Positions 21,661 through 30,865 of a stretch of DNA of 64,000 nt are shown here, piece by piece. A program made the position numbers and the translations under genes. Positions within the stretch are counted from its first letter, which is position 1. Every line of letters starts with the position of its first letter. The notes under the pieces were generated by a model. The model was not told the DNA's origin and did not search any database. It was given only the letters and a program-made list of their open reading frames with translations. The DNA comes from Elgaria multicarinata webbii (Eukaryota; Chordata; Lepidosauria; Squamata; Anguidae): NCBI RefSeq assembly GCF_023053635.1, contig NC_086180.1, positions 131,501 through 195,500 of the forward strand. Reading direction: 5' to 3'.

Positions 21661-21774
21661 ACTCTATTGTTGTATTTGTATCTTGTATTTAGTATACTTG
21701 CAAGGCCCCTTTGGGGGGCCACCTGTAGTATGATCTTTTTAATAAAAATCTATTATCCTAAAAAAAAAAAAAAA
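21661..21774 (+). mobile_element. Second, 5'-truncated retroelement tail in the telomeric repeat
   Basis: About 110 bases of AT-rich noncoding sequence contain a GC stem (AAGGCCCCTTTGGGGGGCC), AATAAAAATCTATTATCCTAA and 15 A residues. The last bases CTATTATCCTAA occur before the A run (21750-21761) and again after it (21775-21786), directly followed by telomeric units. Like the main element, its end contains AATAAAAAT, hinting at a related family. It is interpreted as the 3' end of another telomere-inserted LINE. Confidence 0.6.
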
Positions 21775-21780
21775 CTATTA

Positions 21781-21807
21781 TCCTAACCCTAGCCCCTAAC
21801 CCTAACC
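21781..21807 (+). repeat. Telomere-type repeat, right array
   Basis: TCCTAACCCTAGCCCCTAAC then CCTAACC ends the telomeric block. Unique sequence (TTTGACACCCCAC) begins at about 21808; it is not the missing half of the CR1 cut at 12577. Confidence 0.9.
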
Positions 21808-22760
21808 TTTGACACCCCACAACCCACCAGGGCAGCTGCTGTGCTGAAGACGCCACAGGAGGCGGTGGCTCTCCCCAATCGATGGTGTGGGAGTCCAGGC
21901 AGCCTCCTGCTCTGGTGCTTCTTCTGTTCTAGACTGGACTCTTGCAGCCTCTCAAACTGAACACAGCCACCAGGACTTCCACAGACTCCTTGGCGTGCTG
22001 CAAAGCTGGCCTGTGCCAGGTGCCAGGGCTGGCCTCTGCTTGCCCCACGCCACAAATAGCAGCCACCGCAAAAGGAGATGCCTGCATGTCGATGGACCTC
22101 GGCAGCGTTCTCACACACCCCACAGGCATCACCAGCATGTGCTGCTGCATGCATGGCACAAGTGGGGTCAGGGGGAGTCTCCTGTGTGTGTGTGGGGGGG
22201 GGAGAGACGCACTCCAGCAGCTGCAGCTTTCTCTCTGCAGGGGCCACTACCACAGGGAAAACCTGCACCCCCAAAGCCCCTCCCCTAATGAGCACTTGGG
22301 GGAGGAGGAAGGCACCCACCCTGCTGTAGGCCTAACTGGGGTGGGTGATTCTAACTGGGAGGGCCCCATGCCTGCTTGCACCAGGGGCAAGGGGTGTGCG
22401 ATGGAACAACAGTGCCAAAGGGCCCCTTAAGGCATGCAGGCCTGATCCCTGACCCCAGGAATGATTTTGTCAAGGTGCATCTGTGTGCAGCAGGCAGCTG
22501 TCCAGGACCACCAGCAGGCCACATGTGGCCCTGCAGCTGTGCAAAACACTGTGGCAGCTAGCCCCCTCCCCCCACCCACGAGAGCCACTGGCCCAGCCAA
22601 AGGACCACACTGTGGCCTGTCCCCAACTATCTGTGGGCTTGTGATGTGGCCGACATTGTGAATGTAATGTGCTGTTTTGAAGGTCCCATTAGGACAGAGC
22701 AGGATGCAACTTAAAAAAAAAAAAAATTATGTGTCAGAGTCTGCCTGGGCAGTTGTGCTT
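21808..22760. other. Stretch without recognised gene
   Basis: No conserved frame is seen on either strand. There is a short A run at about 22711-22724. Confidence 0.4.
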
Positions 22761-22761
22761 T

Positions 22762-23216
22762 CATAGGATCATAGAATAGTAGAGTTGGAAGGGGCCTATA
22801 AGGCCATCGAGTCCAACCCCCTGCTCAATGCAGGAATCCACCTTAAAGCATCCCTGACGGATGGTTGTCCAGCTGCCTCTTGAACGCCTCTAGTGTGGGA
22901 GAGCCCACAACCTCCCTAGGTAACTGTTCCATTGTCGTACTGCTCTAACAGTCAGGAAGTTTTTCCTGATGTCCAGCTGGACTCTGGCTTCCTGTAACTT
23001 GAGCCCATTATTCCATGTTCTGCACAATCAAGAAGAGATCCTGGCAGTCTTCTGTGTGACAACCTTTCAAATATTTGTAGAGTGCTATCATGTCTCCCCT
23101 CAATCTTCTCTTCTCCAGGCTAAACCTGCCCAGTTATTTCAGCCTCTCCTCATAGGGCTTTGTTTCCAGACCCCTGATCATCCTGGTTGCCCTCCTCTGA
23201 ACACGCTCCAGCTTGT
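22762..23216 (-). mobile_element. CR1 LINE 3' end, reverse strand
   Basis: It begins with ATAGGATCATAGAATAGTAG and the GAGTCCAACCCCCTGCTC motif, the reverse complement of the CR1 3' UTR, and runs up to CACGCTCCAGCTTG (end of the RT-region coding sequence). It is 5' truncated. The open 1-1826 copy matches across the whole length. Confidence 0.95.
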
Positions 23217-24140
23217 AGTATTGCTTTCACCATGAAGCGTCTTCACTACAGTGCAGGCAGGTCTGCTTTGCCAGCCAAAGAGCACCACACCCAATTGAGA
23301 GGCAGGGACCTTGGCTGTGGGCCACCCAGAGAGCCTGGCTGCTGGATCAGTCCTGCCCGGGGGGCGGGGGGGTCTGTCCTTCTGGGAAATCCCTGAGCCA
23401 CAGCTGCCCTCTCCCTGCATGGCCACTGCTCTGACTGCTCCATGAGGCATCCAGCACAAGTTGCTGCTCCTTCAGCCGTCTAGGATGACTGGAGACAGAC
23501 GTCTACCTTCCCCTGCATGCCTGAGCTCAGGGGGCTCCAATGTCCTCCCTCCCTCCCCCTCCCCACCCCAGCAGGCGGCTTGTTCTCACATCTGCCCCAG
23601 CGTGCAGGAGGCCAAATGTGGTGTTGGCACAAAGCTGCCTGGGGCAGGAGCAGTCTCTCACTCACTCACTTGCAGAGCCTGAACCTGTGCAAGGCTGAAC
23701 CTGGCTCCTGCCTCTGCCCAGCTCCTGCTCAACTACAGGAGTCTTTGCTGTTGCCCCGTTCCTCCCGCAGCCCCATACATATGCAAAGAAAGCAGAGGCG
23801 CTTGCCCCACGGGGGCCTGGAAGCTGCAGGTGGCCAAGGCCAGGGCCCTCCGCTGAGGCTCAGAAGCTGCTACACCTGTGAGCCTGGCATCTCCATGTCG
23901 CTACCAAGGCTGGCGACCGGCCATAAACCCATTCTCCTTCCCCGCCTCTTCAGAGTGAAACTCATGGGATCTCCACTCCACCCAGGACCATCAGACTGCC
24001 GGGGAAGCAGCAACAGTCTTTGAGCTGAGCGCAAAGAAATATGGGACAGATTGGGGATACTGGCTGCGAAACGCCTTGCAAAGAGCGTGTCCAGAGGGCG
24101 GCACCGACAGGCTGCAGGCTCTTCGTAAACATGGCACTGA
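23217..24140. other. Stretch without recognised gene
   Basis: Frames on both strands show no known domain or conserved exon edges. Part may be 3' flanking sequence of the WD40 gene. Confidence 0.4.
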
Positions 24141-24146
24141 GGCTAC

Positions 24147-24152
24147 TTTATT
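24147..24152 (-). terminator. Candidate poly(A) signal of the WD40 gene
   Basis: TTTATT on the + strand reads AATAAA on the - strand, about 240 bases after the stop codon at 24391-24393. Confidence 0.5.
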
Positions 24153-24390
24153 GCACAAATCCTGGGCAGGCAGATGCCTGCCCCGTACAGCCCATGGCCT
24201 CTCCCCAAGGCATTGTGTGGGGTGCCTGTGGGGCAGGTCAGGCAATGGAAATGGGAGGGGGGCCCAATATGGGCCAAAGCCACAAGGGGCGTTGCCGCAG
24301 AAAAGAGGTTGCCGCTGGGCGCTGCTGGCTGTTCAGCGCGACGGCTGGGCCTGTAGCTGCCTCGGCTCCCAGGCTGGTTGCCCGGAAGAC

Positions 24391-27226
24391 TCAGCGCAGC
24401 TCTGCCAGGTGAAGGTTTCCTCCAGCCCCAGCCACAGCCACAGCGAGTCCTCCAGGTGCCGAGGCCACCACGTGGACTGGCTTGTTGGGCAGCAGGATCT
24501 CTCCGACCACCTGTGGGCAGCAGGCAGAGAGGGGGGAGTCACTGGAGAAGCCCAATGGCAGGCTCCTTCCACACACAGGTGCTTCCCAGCACAAAGGGCC
24601 CTGCCAGGAGGCCCACCCACCCCCTCCTTGCCACGGTGAGGCACGTGGTTTGCATGGCCGCTTCATGTGCAGCCCATCATTCCTGCAGGAAGTTCTACAG
24701 GAGGCTGGAAGCACGTTACTGGTCCAAGGACACGAGCGAGCTTCACGGCCAACTGGGACTTTGAACTCGGGTCTCCCCAGTCATCCTCTGTCACTCTAAA
24801 CGCAAGGCCACAGGTGGCTACAGGTTCGATGCCCGCCCTTTCAGTCTCAAGAGATCTTGTACCTGAGAGCTGGGAATGCCCTCCCGCCTCCCCTCCCTGC
24901 AGGGATGCTGCCAGGGACCCATCACTTACCACGCGTTGTTGGGCCTGCCACTCTCGCTCCCTGAACCCCGCCGTTCCCCCAGCGACTGAGCTGCAAGCCC
25001 TCCTCACCTGGCCGGTGCCTGTGTGGAGAAGGCTGGCCCCGCTGGTCCCGCTGCCCCCAGCCAAGACCACGTCCGCTGTGCAGAATTGGGCCGAATAGAG
25101 GAAGTCCCCCTGCATGGGACTCCCAGGGAAGGGCAGGTTTTGCCACAGTCGAGACATGCGCAAGTCCCACAGCTGGAGGGCGTTGCGCGGCACCCACGAA
25201 GCCGTCAGGACTTGGTTGCCCTTTTGGAGGAAGAGACAAAGAGGGCGTCTTGCTGGTGCTCTGAGCAACGCAGGTCTACTTTGGGCAGCCAGCGGTATTC
25301 AAAGCCCCAGATCCTCCGCTGGGTCAGTCCATGCTCTACAAGCAAGCACGCTTTGTACATCCTGGGATCAATCTCTTGCAAGGCTTGACTGTGTGAATGG
25401 CCCAAGGCCTGCTGGTGGTGAACCACCACGGGAAAGCCTTGCACTAGCCCTGAGTCATCGTCCGTCTGGGTGGGAGGCCACGAGGGCTTCCTAGCGCCTC
25501 AGGCCCAAGGCAGCGGGCATCTGAATACAACTCACTGGGGAAGCACAGCGCGGGGGAGGGAGGGGGCACGAGGATCTTGACCTCGCTCACAACCTGCCTG
25601 GGGCACCTGGCCAGCCGCTGTGGGGAACAGGATGCTGGACTAGTGCAAACTTGGGTCTGGCCCGTTTCCAGGGCTCTCCTGACAAGCCCGCACTCACGCC
25701 AACCTCCTTCTCACCTTGACATCGATACCAGGGCCACAGACGTGAGGACCACTGATCACACTCTGGGCTCCCTTGGGCAGCCGCTTGTCCCACACCTGGC
25801 GCAAAGAAGAGAAAAAGTGAGCTGTGCACCCACAGCCCAGGACCAGAAGGACGGACGCACCCCTTACAGGGGGCACCGGTCCAGTCTCCGCTCCCAAGAA
25901 GACACGCCCGGGGGTAAGTCAGGAAACGCACGTACCTTGACAGAATTGTCCCAACCTCCTGTCAGGAAGAGATGCAATTCAGTGGGGTGGAAGCACAAGG
26001 CAAAGATCCGCCGTGAATGCCCGCTGTGGGGGGTGAACTCATCCCCAGCCATGAAATCTGGGGCCCGCATGATGTGGAAGAGCTGGGCAGCAGGAGAGAA
26101 GATTTAAAAGGACATGGAGGAGCCGGTCCTCCCTCGCCTGAGAGGGCCCGGCTCCCCCCACCTCGCCCATGGGCCCACCTGGTTCGTGTGGCTGTCGTAG
26201 AGCCGGATATGCCGGTCTTTGCCCGCTGTGGCAAAGGCGCTGCCGTCCCGGCAGAAGTCCATGGCGTTGATCTCATTCTCCTCCTCTGGGGAGCGGAAGG
26301 GAAGGAGATCAGCCCATCCGCCAGCAGCAGGCCCCTCCTGCACCCACCGCCTCTAGGGCCGGGTTCCCCAGGAGAGCAGCAGCAGCAGCGTCGCCTCCCC
26401 GCACTGACCTGTCAGCGAAGCCACCAGGGAGCAGGAGAGCGAGTCATACACGGAGATGACGCCGTCCGCCCCCGCAGCCAGCAGCAAGCCAGGCTTCGCC
26501 CGGTGGAAGTGCACTGCGGTGATGGCGTGGCGCGTCCGGTGCCCTGGGAAGAAGGAGCTGCCCGGCGAGTCCGTCGCTGCGTCCACCAGCTGGGAGGCGA
26601 AAGGGAAGGGAGGGCGGAGGCCCCTGAGCGCAAGAGCAGCCCCGACCGGCCACGTACCCACTCCCTGCGGGGGCCCTGCCCGTGGCCATATAAGAACATC
26701 AGAAGAGCCCTGATGCTGGATCAGACCAAGGGTCCATCTAATCAAGCCCTCTGTTCACACAGTGGCCAGGCAGCCGTCGGCCAGGGACCAACAAGTTAGG
26801 ACCTGGTGCAACAGCCCCCTCCCACCCATGTTCCCCAGGAACAGGTGCACACAGTCTTACTGCCTCTGATACTGGCGGCAGCACACAGCCATCAGGGCTA
26901 GAAGCCATGCACCGACTCCATGTCCAGGGGCCAAAGCACGGCAGTCCCACGGCCACCCGTGGGGCTGCAGGAGGGAGTCCCACCATCCCACTCGCCTGCA
27001 CAGCCCCGTTGCCAAAGCCGGCCACCAGTTGCCCACCGCTGGGCTCAAAGCCGAGGCTGTAGATGCCGTGGGCGTCCTTGTGGAGGGGGATGCGGCGGGG
27101 GGCGGCCAGGTGGCAGGGAGGCCCCTCCAGGCCCCGCTCCTGGGCCTTCTCCAGGCAGCGCCCTGCCAGCGACAGCTCACGCGACAGTAGCAGCGCCTCT
27201 GCCAGCCGCCGTCGCCGCTGGGCCAT
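24391..27226 (-). CDS. WD40-repeat protein, 359 residues, seven coding exons
   Basis: Coding exons from 5' to 3' are 27226-26996, 26589-26409, 26285-26179, 26082-25936, 25795-25715, 25220-25008 and 24510-24391. They total 1080 nt, exactly 360 codons, which supports the model. The start MAQRRRRLAEALLLSRELSL lies 17 bases after an acceptor, so a noncoding first exon is expected upstream. WD-type blades are clear: GIYSLGFEPSGGQLVAGFGN; AITAVHFHRAKPGLLLAAGA with GVISVYD; INAMDFCRDGSAFATAGKD with RHIRLYD; GHSRRIFALCFHPTELHLFL with GGWDNSVKVWD; QVLTASWVPRNALQLWD; and a last blade ending in GNLHLAELR. The protein is probably a single propeller used as a binding scaffold. I cannot name the ortholog. 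The first intron shown has a GC donor (CAG/GCGAGT). The X-box at 27949 suggests a ciliary role, by inference only. Confidence 0.88.
26692..26915 (-). mobile_element. L3/CR1-like LINE end in a WD40 gene intron
   Basis: AAGAACATCAGAAGAGCCCT, GCTGGATCAGACCAAGGGTC and the ACACAGTGGCCAG motif repeat the left part of the copy at 63322-64000. It lies wholly within the intron between 26589 and 26996. Confidence 0.8.
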
Positions 27227-27299
27227 GTCTGCGCCCGGAACCCTGGAGGAAAGGAAGGAGGGGAGACGCTCATGAGAGCACCTGCTCCTGGCGGTTCCC

Positions 27300-27645
27300 C
27301 ACAGCCCCATCTCCACCAGGGGAAGAGCCTTCAGCGTGGTGGCCCCCCTCCTGTGGAACTCCCTGCCGCTGGAGGCCCGGCAGGCGCCAACTTAGTATTC
27401 CTTTCGGCGCCTCCTGGAAACGTCGTTTTCCAGGCAGCCTTCCCTTGAGGACCAGCCAACGGGTCACTGTATGTTTTGCGTCTTTTAAAATCTATTTTAA
27501 AGTGTTTCATTCCGTGTGTGTGTTTAATTTTATCTTGTACTTTAATTTTATCTTGTTAAATTTTGTAACCCTAACTCTTGTACACCGCTCCGAAATTTTG
27601 AACGGGGAGCGGTATAAAGTGTCGTAACTACAATAAAATAATAAA
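27300..27645 (+). mobile_element. L2-like LINE 3' end in the 5' intron of the WD40 gene
   Basis: The coding remnant LWNSLPLEAR is the C-terminal motif of CR1/L2-group ORF2. It is followed by an AT-rich 3' UTR, TTGTACACCGCTCCGAAATT, and an AATAAAATAATAAATG tail. It is 5' truncated. Confidence 0.75.
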
Positions 27646-27649
27646 TGTG

Positions 27650-28400
27650 AGCGGGGGGGGGGGCAGACCTCCCTCCCCCTCCCCCTCAGCACGGCGGGCC
27701 GAAAGGGGGGGCGCCTCCTCCGAGGGACGGTGGGGGGGAAGAGGCGGCCTGGGCCGGCCCAGGAGGAGTCCCTCGAGAGAGAGGGCCGGAGCTGTGCCAA
27801 GCTCACCGCCGGCAGGCAGGCAGGCAGGCAAGGCAGGCAGGCCGCCCCGCGATGGGGCTCCGTCTTCCCGGGGCCGCTCCCTGCCTTCCCGCCTCGCTTC
27901 CCGCTTTCCAGGGTCGTCGCCGCCGCCGTTCCCGGCCAGCTTCAAACGGTCGCCTAGGCAACGGCAGCGCAACTGCCGGCCTCGAGCGCCCCGCCTCTTT
28001 GAGGCCGTGCCTAGTTCTCATTGGCTGGAAGTGGAAACATCCCGCCTTCTCCCGTTCGCAGATCTGCCAGCCACCGACGCCCTTCTAAAAGGCCCCTCCC
28101 CTTCGCGAATTGGCTGTACGTGATTGGCTGCCGAGTGCCAGCGTAGCTGTCTTAGAGAATGGGATTGGGTGCTCTCCTCCTCCCAGCCATTGGGGCCTGC
28201 CCTTCGTTTCCGGCCACAGAGCTCAGGAGGGAAATCTCTATGTGCGCGGAGGTGACCATAGAGATGTAAGGAGAGGCGGGTCTCTTCTTCCGGCCTCCCT
28301 GGGCGGTGGCGGGGCGCTAGCGCTCCGGGCCGCGAAGGCCCCTCTCGGGCCTCCAGCTCCCTCCCAGGACCATCGTAGCTGTTGCCTCCTTCCCCCTTGG
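27650..28400 (-). promoter_or_regulatory. CpG-island promoter of the WD40 gene
   Basis: This CpG-dense region lies upstream of the WD40 gene on the - strand, with no long protein frame of known type. A noncoding first exon is expected here. It could drive transcription both ways, but no gene was found on the + strand to its right. Confidence 0.55.
27949..27962. promoter_or_regulatory. RFX-type X-box
   Basis: GTCGCCTAGGCAAC fits the RFX consensus (two half-sites GTNRCC and GGYAAC back to back) and is an almost perfect palindrome. It sits in the CpG island about 720 bases upstream of the WD40 start codon. X-boxes in this position mark many cilium-related genes. Confidence 0.6.
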
Positions 28401-28486
28401 ATGCGACGCTCCAGCCCCTGGCTCGTTTCAGTGGCCCTTTCCCCAGCTCTAGCATATAGACCCTTTTTCAGGTGTGGTGACCTAGG

Positions 28487-28760
28487 GTGACCATATGCAA
28501 AGGAGGACAGGGCTCCTGTATCTTTAAAGTTGTATAGAAAAGGGAATTTCAGCAGGTGTCATTTGAATGCATGTAGCAGCTGGTGAAATTTTGTCTTCAT
28601 CATAAGAGTTAAAGCTGCAGGAGTCCTGCCATCTTGATCAGATACAAAAGAGACGAGGGCGCCTGCACCTTTAAGTATTGCTATGAAAAGGGAATTTCCC
28701 CAGATGCTGTCTGCCTACAAATGACACCTGCTGAAAATCCTTTCCACAGCCTCCACTGCC
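28487..28760. mobile_element. Fragment of the palindromic MITE family
   Basis: TAGGGTGACCATATGCAAAG, GGACAGGGCTCCTGTATC and AGCAGGTGTCATTTG match the element at 2073-2391. Its right end (CAAATGACACCTGCTGAAA) is cut short. Confidence 0.75.
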
Positions 28761-28812
28761 GACAGGAGCCCTGGGCGAGGGGCTTGCTCTTCCGCCTCCC
28801 AACCTGGGAGAC

Positions 28813-29145
28813 TCATGGGGGGGGTGAGGAGGGCGTGTTCCGGACCTGTGTTTTGGGGGGGTCATAGATCCCGATGATGAAGATGTTCACAGGAACTCCG
28901 GCAGCATCCAGCCTAGTATTTAGGAAGGCCACCGACCCTTCGGAGAGGATGGAGACGCGCACAAAGACAAAGCCGTGGGAAGCTTCCCTTTCGTGAACTT
29001 CCTCAAGTCGCCTTAGCATCCAAACTCCCACCGTTCTGTTTATGCTGAGTTTTATCATTCCTTTGGGAAGCAGAAACTCAGGCCGGGGCAGACAATACAC
29101 ATCTACATTGGAGCAGGCAGGTCTTGGGAGCCGCTCCATTGCCAC
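28813..29145 (-). other. Unrecognised open frame, 110 codons
   Basis: The frame has protein-like composition (hydrophobic and charged residues alternating, e.g. GFVFVRVSILSEGSVAFLN and VNIFIIGIYD) unlike the low-complexity chance frames nearby. I recognise no domain. It could be a lone exon, a processed gene fragment or a LINE relic. It lies between the WD40 gene promoter and the 3' end of the semaphorin gene. Confidence 0.25.
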
Positions 29146-29264
29146 GGGGAGGCCTTGACCCAGGACACTTCAGCCAAGCAAACATGGTCCAAGTCCTCTC
29201 TGGAAGAGGTGCCCTCCTCCCTGGGGCAGCCTGGCAGCTCCTGTGGGCCGGCGCGGCTGAGTGC

Positions 29265-29270
29265 TTTATT
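29265..29270 (-). terminator. Candidate poly(A) signal of the semaphorin gene
   Basis: TTTATT on the + strand gives AATAAA on the - strand, about 1.6 kb past the stop codon at 30866-30868. A 3' UTR of this length is normal for class 4 semaphorins, but other signals could be used. Confidence 0.35.
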
Positions 29271-30865
29271 GAACCGTTACCTGGTCTCTTTCAGGCCTGA
29301 GATCTGAAGGGTCCAAAGGTGCTAACAGGCCAAAGGTGTAGCAATTCCATCTCCTTAACAGATTAACCACAGTGCTTACGTGTGGGTGATGGGGCAAAGC
29401 CATTGGGGGTGGGGAGCAGCCGGTCTTGTGAATATGGAAATCTGTTACAAACACAGCTCCTTGCACTGACTGCTAAAAGCTGGGATGGGGCCCTGCTCGG
29501 CTCCCCCTTTCCCCTCGCAGAGTGCTTGCTAACGCAGTGCTTGCTAACGCAGCTCCGAGAAGAGCAGCCACTGTAGCGAGGAGGAGGGCCAGACAGGTGG
29601 CCTCCATCAAGGGCTGCAGAGGGGAAGGTGATGGCGTGCAGAAGGCACATGCTCTGCCACAGCAGCAGGGCACTCACGTTTTAAGGTGCACTGCAGGAGG
29701 GAGAGGGACTCACCATTGGGTGCAATGTGGCTGTCCAGGGCCTGGGCATTTGTCCAAGGGGGAGGCAGAGGCTGAGCTTCCTGGGTGCCCTTTTCAGACT
29801 CACATGTGCAGTCTCTGCGCTAAACAAGCTGCTGCCCCAAGAAGCCAAAGGCAGGAATTCAGCCAACAGGCTCCTCCGTTTCCTTCTTTTTAATAAGTCA
29901 CAAATCCAAGAGCTTCAAACAACAAAAACACAACAGTAGGAGCACACGACACCCGTTTCATAGACTGGTGGCCCCTGGCCCTGACTCCTGGGAGCAGAAG
30001 CCTTGTGGGGCACCACAGTGACGAGGGAGGGGAGGGGGCGGGTAAGAATAGGAGAGGGAGGGGGAAGGACCGGCGGGTGGGGGGCACACAGATTTGGCCA
30101 CATTCCCAGGCAAGGAATGACCGTCTGTGCCCCTTGGCATGGTGAGGGGGCTTCAAAGGATTCCTCTCCTTGGCCTCCCTGTTGCGGGGAGGAGGTCGCA
30201 TCTTCCTTCACATTTATCAGATGGAATCTACCAGGACAGGGCAGGGAGCAGCCTCTGTCCGAAGTGTAGCTGCAGGGGTTGAAATGGAGGTGGACGGGGG
30301 AGCTGTTGGCGCAGCCCCACCTTTCTCAGTCAACATGCCAAGTGCTGCCACCGCCACCACGTCCGCGGGTGGCGGCGAGGGGCGTGCTCGCCTAGGCATC
30401 GGCCCCGCCTGTCGCTTGGCAGGCCATTCCCAGCAGAGTCGGGTTCCAAGAAACCCAGTTCAGTTCCTCTGATTCCTCTTGGCTACTTGGGAACAGGCTA
30501 AATCAGGCCACTCCATGAGAAGCTGGCCTCAGGCCCAACCCAGGGAGCAGAGCAGTAGGAAGGACAAGAGGCAGGCGGAGAAACGTTCTGGAAAGCAAAC
30601 AGCAGTCGTAAGCGCCCGAGCACGTGGCCAGGCCACGGAAATCCATCCGCGTGGACTCCTCTGCCTACCAGAAGGGTGAGCAGGGCTGGAGCAGAAGCCC
30701 CTCTGGCCTGCTGTACAGGGAGGCCGTCTGGCAAGGCCCTCTCCAGCCACTGCAGGAGCCCAGCTGGCCCTGCGCCACAGATGGGGCGGGACCCAGCCTG
30801 GTGGAGGTCTCAGCCGCCCACCCCCCTCCGCGGGGCACCAGCAAGAGTGAGCACAAGAGGGTGCT

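Noticed and set aside
12578-21807. Telomeric block as assembly artefact
   Set aside because: Cannot be excluded, but degenerate units, two distinct element ends and decayed ORFs look like an old genomic locus rather than a misjoin.
27565-27580. AACCCTAACTC as telomeric repeat
   Set aside because: One unit only, in a LINE 3' UTR.
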